This document shows, piece after piece, positions 20,811-25,383 of a DNA stretch of 25,383 bases (the first letter of the stretch is position 1; each line of letters opens with the position of its first letter). A program made the position numbers and the translations under genes. Source of the stretch: JAVBRU01 sp031547595 (GTDB lineage Bacteria > Bacillota > Clostridia > Christensenellales > Aristaeellaceae); assembly GCA_031547595.1 (NCBI GenBank), contig JAVBRU010000089.1, positions 1-25,383 on the forward strand, read 5' to 3'. Under the pieces are notes generated by a model that worked only from the letters and a program-made list of their open reading frames with translations, searched no databases and had not been told where the DNA came from.

Positions 20811-21908
20811 ATGAAATTAGGCGTAGTCGGGCTGCCCAACGTGGGCAAGAGCACATTATTTAATGCCATCACCAATGCGGGGGCGCAGGCGGCGAATTAC
20901 CCTTTTTGCACCATAGAACCCAATACCGGCGTGGTGGCAGTGCCCGATCAGCGGCTGAATGTGCTGGGGGAGATGTATCACCCCAAGAAGGTGACCCCGG
21001 CCAGCATAGAGTTTGTGGATATCGCGGGGCTTGTGAAGGGCGCGAGCCGCGGCGAAGGCCTGGGCAACAAGTTCCTCTCCCACATCCGCGAGGTGGACGC
21101 AGTGGTGCACGTGGTGCGCTGCTTTGAGGACGAGAACATTATCCACGTGGATGGCACGGTGGACCCTGCCCGGGACATCGAGACCATCAATCTGGAGCTG
21201 ATCTTTGCCGATATGGACACCGTGGCGCGCAGGGAAGACAAGGCGCGCAAGATGATCAAGACCGGCGATAAAAAGTATACCGAGGAAGCGGATTTCGCCC
21301 TGCGCGTGCTGAAGCACTTGGAGGCCGGCAACCCCGCGCGCACCTGCCCTATGGACGACGAAGAAAAAGAGGTAGCCAAGGGCTGGTTCTTGCTCACCAC
21401 CAAGCCCGTGATATACGCTGCCAACATCGCGGAGGACGCCGTCAGCGAAAACGAGGACGACAACCCCTTTGTGCGGCAGGTGAAGGCCATTGCGCATAAG
21501 GAAGGTGCCGAGGTGCTGGTGATTTCAGCCCAGATCGAGCAGGAGATCGCGCAGATGGAAGCGGACGAAAAGGCGGAGTTCCTGCGCGAACTGGGCATTG
21601 GCCAAAGCGGCCTGGATAAGCTGGTGACGGCGTGCTACAAGCTGCTGGGGTTGATTTCTTTCCTTACCTCGGGCGAGGACGAATGCCGCGCCTGGACGAT
21701 CACCCGCGGCACCAAAGCACCTCAGGCGGCGGGCAAAATTCATACTGATTTTGAGCGCGGGTTTATCCGCGCGGAGATCGTGCCCTACCAGACCCTCAAA
21801 GACCTTGGAAGCATGGCGCTATGCAAAGAAAAGGGCCTGGTGCGCAGCGAGGGCAAGGAATATGTGATGCAGGATGGCGATATCACATTGTTCCGTTTCA
21901 ACGTATAA
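20811..21908 (+). CDS. ychF: OBG-family ATPase YchF
   Basis: A universally conserved P-loop NTPase of the Obg family that prefers ATP, binds ribosomes and is linked to oxidative stress control. The 365-residue product has G1 GLPNVGKST (about residues 8-16), NYPFCTIEPNTGVV, DIAGLVKGASRGEGLGN (G3 region), and a C-terminal TGS domain with SFLTSGEDECRAWTI and RGFIRAEIVPYQTL. ATG 20811 is 10 bases after GGAGAGG (20794-20800). Twelve extra in-frame codons upstream lack a site and are rejected. The ATP-grasp gene follows after 12 bases. Confidence 0.96.
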   Translation: MKLGVVGLPNVGKSTLFNAITNAGAQAANYPFCTIEPNTGVVAVPDQRLNVLGEMYHPKKVTPASIEFVDIAGLVKGASRGEGLGNKFLSHIREVDAVVHVVRCFEDENIIHVDGTVDPARDIETINLELIFADMDTVARREDKARKMIKTGDKKYTEEADFALRVLKHLEAGNPARTCPMDDEEKEVAKGWFLLTTKPVIYAANIAEDAVSENEDDNPFVRQVKAIAHKEGAEVLVISAQIEQEIAQMEADEKAEFLRELGIGQSGLDKLVTACYKLLGLISFLTSGEDECRAWTITRGTKAPQAAGKIHTDFERGFIRAEIVPYQTLKDLGSMALCKEKGLVRSEGKEYVMQDGDITLFRFNV

Positions 21909-21920
21909 CGTGGAGGAAAT

Positions 21921-22931
21921 ATGAGCCGTATATCCTATGTGATCAACCGCATCGGCAAGATGGACTATGCGCGTATGCGCGAAACGGCCAAGCTTTTGCA
22001 CCTCAAAACGGGCAGGCCGTATATTTGGCTACTGTCGGATATGGTGGCCTGCGCGCTGAAATATAATGCGGGCTATATGGATTATAAAATCGCGCAGATG
22101 TACCGTCTGAACGGGGCGCAGCGGAAGACCGTCATCACCCGCGGTATCTCAAACAGCATTGTGCGCCGGATGAACGATAAGGAATACTGGCATTTCTTTG
22201 ATGATAAAACGCAGTTCAACACTCTGTTTGCCGATCAGGTAAAGCGTGGATGGATCAAGGTGGATGACAGCTTGACCACGGAGGCTCTGGCAGAGTTTTT
22301 GCAGGGCAAGGACAGTGTGATTTACAAGCCCCTCGAGGGCTCCAGCGGTCAGGGTATTGAGAAATACACCGCAGCCGATTGGGCGGGGGACATGCCGGGC
22401 TTTTGTCTGCGCCTTCGCGATCAAGGCGCTGGCATACTGGAAGAACTGGTGGTGCAGCACCCCGATCTGGCGGCGCTTTGCCCTACCTCTGTGAATACCG
22501 TGCGCGTGGCTACGCTGCTGGGCGACAAACAAGAAGGCATTGTGTACGCTTTTTTGCGCATTGGCAATGGCCGCGTGATGGACAATGTGGACTGCGGCGG
22601 CATGGCCGCGCGGGTGGATTTGGCAAGCGGCAAGCTGCTTACCTGCGGGGCGGATAAGCAGGGCAACACCTTCACCGCCCACCCCATGACGGGCACGCCC
22701 ATCGTGGGTTTCCAATTGCCTTACTGGGAAGAAGTGAAGGCCATGTGCCTCACCGCCATGCATGTGGTGCCGCAGGTGCGCTTTGTGGCGTGGGATGTGG
22801 CCATCACCAAGGACGGCCCCTGCTTTATTGAGGGCAACTCCTTCCCCAGCCACGCCGTGCCCCAGTTTGCGGCGCATTATCCGGATGGTATCGGAATCCT
22901 TCCGCAATTTGCCAAGTTTATTTCTTTGTAA
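21921..22931 (+). CDS. Sugar-transfer-associated ATP-grasp protein
   Basis: A 336-residue ATP-grasp enzyme resembling the family I know as ATPgrasp_ST, often found near polysaccharide and cell-surface genes; reactions are largely unproven. Visible parts: an ATP-binding segment IYKPLEGSSGQGIEKY (about 134-149), ILEELVVQHPDLAALCPTS (about 172-190), NTVRVATL, and the C-terminal metal/ATP motif WDVAITKDGPCFIEGNSFP (about 292-310). GGAGGA upstream supports ATG 21921. It shares the ychF transcript, though the two proteins need not be related in function. The family typically ligates a carboxylate to an amine; the substrate here is unknown. Confidence 0.82.
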   Translation: MSRISYVINRIGKMDYARMRETAKLLHLKTGRPYIWLLSDMVACALKYNAGYMDYKIAQMYRLNGAQRKTVITRGISNSIVRRMNDKEYWHFFDDKTQFNTLFADQVKRGWIKVDDSLTTEALAEFLQGKDSVIYKPLEGSSGQGIEKYTAADWAGDMPGFCLRLRDQGAGILEELVVQHPDLAALCPTSVNTVRVATLLGDKQEGIVYAFLRIGNGRVMDNVDCGGMAARVDLASGKLLTCGADKQGNTFTAHPMTGTPIVGFQLPYWEEVKAMCLTAMHVVPQVRFVAWDVAITKDGPCFIEGNSFPSHAVPQFAAHYPDGIGILPQFAKFISL

Positions 22932-23022
22932 ATCTCCGCGGTGCGTGGATGAAAAGCACTTCGTGCCGCGTTAGATGGTTGAACCTTCCCTGTAATTGTA
23001 TGCCATAAAAGGAGTGGATGAT

Positions 23023-25302
23023 ATGGACTTATTGAGAACGCTGCTGGTGTATATGATCCTGACACTGTCGGCGGCAACGGATGCGGCGCCTGCTGTCACA
23101 CCCATTCCGCCGGACGCTTTAGCCACGCCGACGGCCACTGTGCAGCTGCAGACACAAACGCCTACGCCGTCCATGGTGCCCACGGTGTCGCCTTCGCCTA
23201 CGCCTGCTTTTACCACCCTCTATGTGGGTGACCGGGGCGAGGATGTACGCAAAATGCAGGTTCGGCTGGCCGAGCTTGGCTATTTGAACGACACCATTGA
23301 CGGCATCTTTGGCCAGAAAACCAAAAAGGCCGTGGAACGCTTCCAATCCTATAACAACCTGAAGGTGGACGGCATTGCGGGCAAAGACACGCTGACGCTG
23401 CTGTATTATAGCACGTCTGTAGTCACCGCGCCGCCGGAAATCACCAAGGGCCCCACTGCTACGCCTACCGTCAGCCCCAAGGGTGTTCAGGTGCCGGTTT
23501 ACTATATTGATAATAACAACACGCTGATTGGGCGCGAAAATCGCCTGCTGTATGCGGGCACCACCATCTATCCCAACAGCCAGTATGTGCCAAGCGGCTA
23601 TACGCTCACAAGCAGCGCTTCTGTGACAGTCAGTGTATCGAACGGCGTGGCTTCGCCTGCCGCCGTCACCTTCCGCTACCAGGCACCCAAAGTAACACCC
23701 ACGCCGCTGCCGCAGACGGCCTCCATCACGGTCAAGTATGTGCTGGATACGGGTATTGAGCTGCACAGCACCATCGTGAAGCTGCCCTATGGCAGGACCA
23801 CCGCCGTTGCGCCGGTATCCGGCATTGTGCCCAGCACCTACACGCTGATCAGCGCTTCGTCTGTTAATGTAACGGTCAGCAATCAGGGCGTGGTCAGCCA
23901 GAACACCGTTACCTTCACCTACCGCAACACGTCTTCGCAGACGGTGGAGGTGCCGATTTATTACCTGACAGAGAAAGATGGCTTCCTGCACCGGGATAGT
24001 ATCACCGTCAAGTATGGCACCAGCACCCCGGTGTACGCAAACTCCGGCTTGGTGCCCACGGGCTACACGCTGATTTCTTCCAGTCCTGTCAATGTCAGCG
24101 TCAACAGCGCCGGTGTTTCTTCTCCGGCCTCCGTCACCTTCTTCTATCGCGAGCCGCAGGCCACCACAGCCGATGTGACGGTGTACTACCGCCGCAAGGA
24201 CAATGGCGAGCTGCTCAAGAGCGAAGTGGTGAGCATGACGCGCAGCGCAAACAACACAATCTATTCCAATTCAGGCACCCTCGATCCCAAGTATTACCCG
24301 CTTGATCCTACCTACCTGTCTGTATATGTGGATGCCAGCGGCAATCCCACGCCGTCCCAACCCACCTTCTATTTCGACTATATGCAGGCAGTTTCCATCA
24401 AGTATGTGTGCGACACCACGGGCGCAACGCTCAAGACCCCGTCTGTCAACCTGGCGCGTGGCAAATCCACATCCGTGGCGGTTGACCTATCGGGCATCGG
24501 CGCGGGCTATACGCTTGTGGGTTCTACGTCCCTCACCGTCTCGGTGGACGCCAATGGCAATGTGTCGCCCTCGCAGCCCACATTCCACTTTACCTACACC
24601 GCGCCGGATCCCGGCAGTGTGAATGTGCCGATCCTCTATTATTGCGAGGCGACAAAGGAAACCCTTAAGCAAACCAGTATCAACATCACCAAGGGCAAGT
24701 CTGAAACGGTTACGGCGGATTTGTCGGGCATCGGCTCCGCCTACACGCTGCAGGGTAATGTACAGATGACAATCAGCGTGGCCGCCAATGGCACGATCAG
24801 CCCTGCGAACCCCACCTTCTATTTCAGCTATACAGAGCCGGTGGTGCCCCAGCAGGTGACGATCTCGTACCTGTGCGAAGCACGGGGCGAAACCTTGAAG
24901 ACTGCGACGATCCCCATCAATCGCGGTGCGTCCCAGACGGTGATGGTAGATACGTCCAACATCGATATGGATCGCTATTCGCTGATCGGCTCTAACCAGC
25001 TCACCATCAGTGTGGCGGCGGACGGCACGGTCAGCCCCGCGAATCCGGCGTTCTATTTCAACTATATTGAACCTACCCCTGTTACCGAGCAGGTGACGAT
25101 CTCGTATCTATGCGAAGCACGGGGCGAAACCCTCAAGACGGCGACGATCCCCATCAATCGCGGCGCGTCCCAGACGGTGATGGCAGATACATCCAATATC
25201 GATATGGATCGCTATTCGCTGATTGGCTCTAACCAGCTCACCATCAGCGTGGCAGCGGACGGCACGGTCAGCCCCGCGAACCCGGCGTTCTATTTCGAAT
25301 AA
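23023..25302 (+). CDS. Secreted peptidoglycan-binding protein with MucBP-like repeats (3' end doubtful)
   Basis: A 759-residue protein as written. It has a signal peptide (about 1-22), a Pro/Thr-rich linker (about 23-63) and a PG_binding_1 domain (about 66-127, VGDRGEDVRKMQVRLAELGY and GIFGQKTKKAVERFQ). Eight tandem beta-rich repeats of about 73-79 residues follow, each starting V.V.Y and ending SP..(V/P)TF.(Y/F)(R/T)Y, like MucBP-type adhesion repeats. Repeats 5-8 each carry one Cys in the Y(V/Y/L)C(D/E) position. ATG 23023 follows AAAGGAG (23008-23014). No sortase motif or membrane anchor is seen. The stop at 25300 falls in a Tyr codon of the repeat and sequence beyond it still resembles the repeat, so the true protein is probably longer. 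It is likely a wall-bound surface protein. Confidence 0.8.
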   Translation: MDLLRTLLVYMILTLSAATDAAPAVTPIPPDALATPTATVQLQTQTPTPSMVPTVSPSPTPAFTTLYVGDRGEDVRKMQVRLAELGYLNDTIDGIFGQKTKKAVERFQSYNNLKVDGIAGKDTLTLLYYSTSVVTAPPEITKGPTATPTVSPKGVQVPVYYIDNNNTLIGRENRLLYAGTTIYPNSQYVPSGYTLTSSASVTVSVSNGVASPAAVTFRYQAPKVTPTPLPQTASITVKYVLDTGIELHSTIVKLPYGRTTAVAPVSGIVPSTYTLISASSVNVTVSNQGVVSQNTVTFTYRNTSSQTVEVPIYYLTEKDGFLHRDSITVKYGTSTPVYANSGLVPTGYTLISSSPVNVSVNSAGVSSPASVTFFYREPQATTADVTVYYRRKDNGELLKSEVVSMTRSANNTIYSNSGTLDPKYYPLDPTYLSVYVDASGNPTPSQPTFYFDYMQAVSIKYVCDTTGATLKTPSVNLARGKSTSVAVDLSGIGAGYTLVGSTSLTVSVDANGNVSPSQPTFHFTYTAPDPGSVNVPILYYCEATKETLKQTSINITKGKSETVTADLSGIGSAYTLQGNVQMTISVAANGTISPANPTFYFSYTEPVVPQQVTISYLCEARGETLKTATIPINRGASQTVMVDTSNIDMDRYSLIGSNQLTISVAADGTVSPANPAFYFNYIEPTPVTEQVTISYLCEARGETLKTATIPINRGASQTVMADTSNIDMDRYSLIGSNQLTISVAADGTVSPANPAFYFE
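24853..25302 (+). repeat. Near-identical tandem coding repeats (237-base period)
   Basis: The repeat starting CAGGTGACGATCTCGTA at 24853 returns at 25090, a period of 237 bases (79 codons). Within the compared 70 codons the proteins differ at one residue (Val/Ala), and DNA differences are mostly synonymous. Earlier repeats (from 23490) are much more divergent, so the last two arose by recent duplication. The array very likely continues past the window. Confidence 0.85.
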
Positions 25303-25383
25303 ATAGAACCAACCCCGGTTAACGAAAAACACACGACATACAACCAATGCGAAACAACGAGCGCAACCCGCCAGACGGCCACG
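25303..25383 (+). pseudogene. Degraded continuation of the repeat after the stop codon
   Basis: Aligned without gaps to 25060-25146, the last 87 bases show 28 substitutions by my count. The frame still reads IEPTPV and ends with TAT, as in the repeat. One of the changes makes the TAA stop at 25300. 25 of the 28 new bases are A or C. Either the repeat is decayed or these are base-call errors at a sequence end. Confidence 0.55.

Noticed and set aside
23490..25302. Tandem repeats as a possible CRISPR array
   Set aside because: The period is about 220-237 bases, the repeats are translated in one frame with mostly synonymous changes, and there are no spacers.

Overview
The window is about 25.4 kb of a moderately GC-rich Gram-positive genome, most probably a spore-former of the class Clostridia. 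The evidence is the rpsM-rpsK-rpsD-rpoA-rplQ order, a Zn-type S4, the sporulation genes yqfC and yqfD, a yqfC-yqfD-phoH-yqfF-ybeY-cdd-era cluster, consensus sigma-A promoters with AGGAGG ribosome sites, and a Bacillus/Clostridium-type SOS box. The lineage inside Clostridia (Christensenellales-like?) is a guess.

Layout. (1) 1-3546: a strongly folded, unidentified RNA region, then the alpha ribosomal operon, a palindromic MITE-like element and the operon terminator. (2) 3584-4587: a small DUF6809-like gene and a small XRE regulator facing away from each other across a palindromic promoter region, then a GC-rich intergenic repeat. (3) 4588-10507, minus strand: one apparent transcription unit from a near-consensus promoter, holding a 94-residue protein of unknown function, a secreted CotH-type kinase, a LarA-family nickel-pincer 2-hydroxyacid racemase, an Ldh2-family dehydrogenase and a malic enzyme. 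The last three look like a catabolic cassette turning both enantiomers of malate or lactate into pyruvate. (4) 10553-12245, plus strand: a VanZ-like membrane protein, then a three-gene phage-like cassette behind a promoter with a good LexA/SOS box. (5) 12255-13043, minus: a MazG-like pyrophosphohydrolase and a zinc-ribbon membrane protein. (6) 13081-20600, plus: yqfC, yqfD, phoH, yqfF (pgpH), a fused ybeY-cdd gene, era and an rlmA-like methyltransferase, nearly all overlapping or tightly packed. (7) 20597-22931: a second, shorter copy of the intergenic repeat, then ychF from a strong promoter and a sugar-transfer-type ATP-grasp gene. (8) 23023-25383: a secreted peptidoglycan-binding repeat protein whose last repeats are almost identical. 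The final 80 bases are a heavily substituted continuation of the repeat, which suggests the stop codon there is an end-of-contig artefact.

The most interesting points are the structured RNA ahead of rpsM, the racemase-dehydrogenase-malic enzyme operon headed by a secreted CotH kinase, the SOS-controlled phage-like cassette, the palindromic divergent regulator region, the repeat placed twice right after gene stop codons, and the YbeY-cytidine deaminase fusion. No tRNA, rRNA, CRISPR array or intact mobile element was seen.
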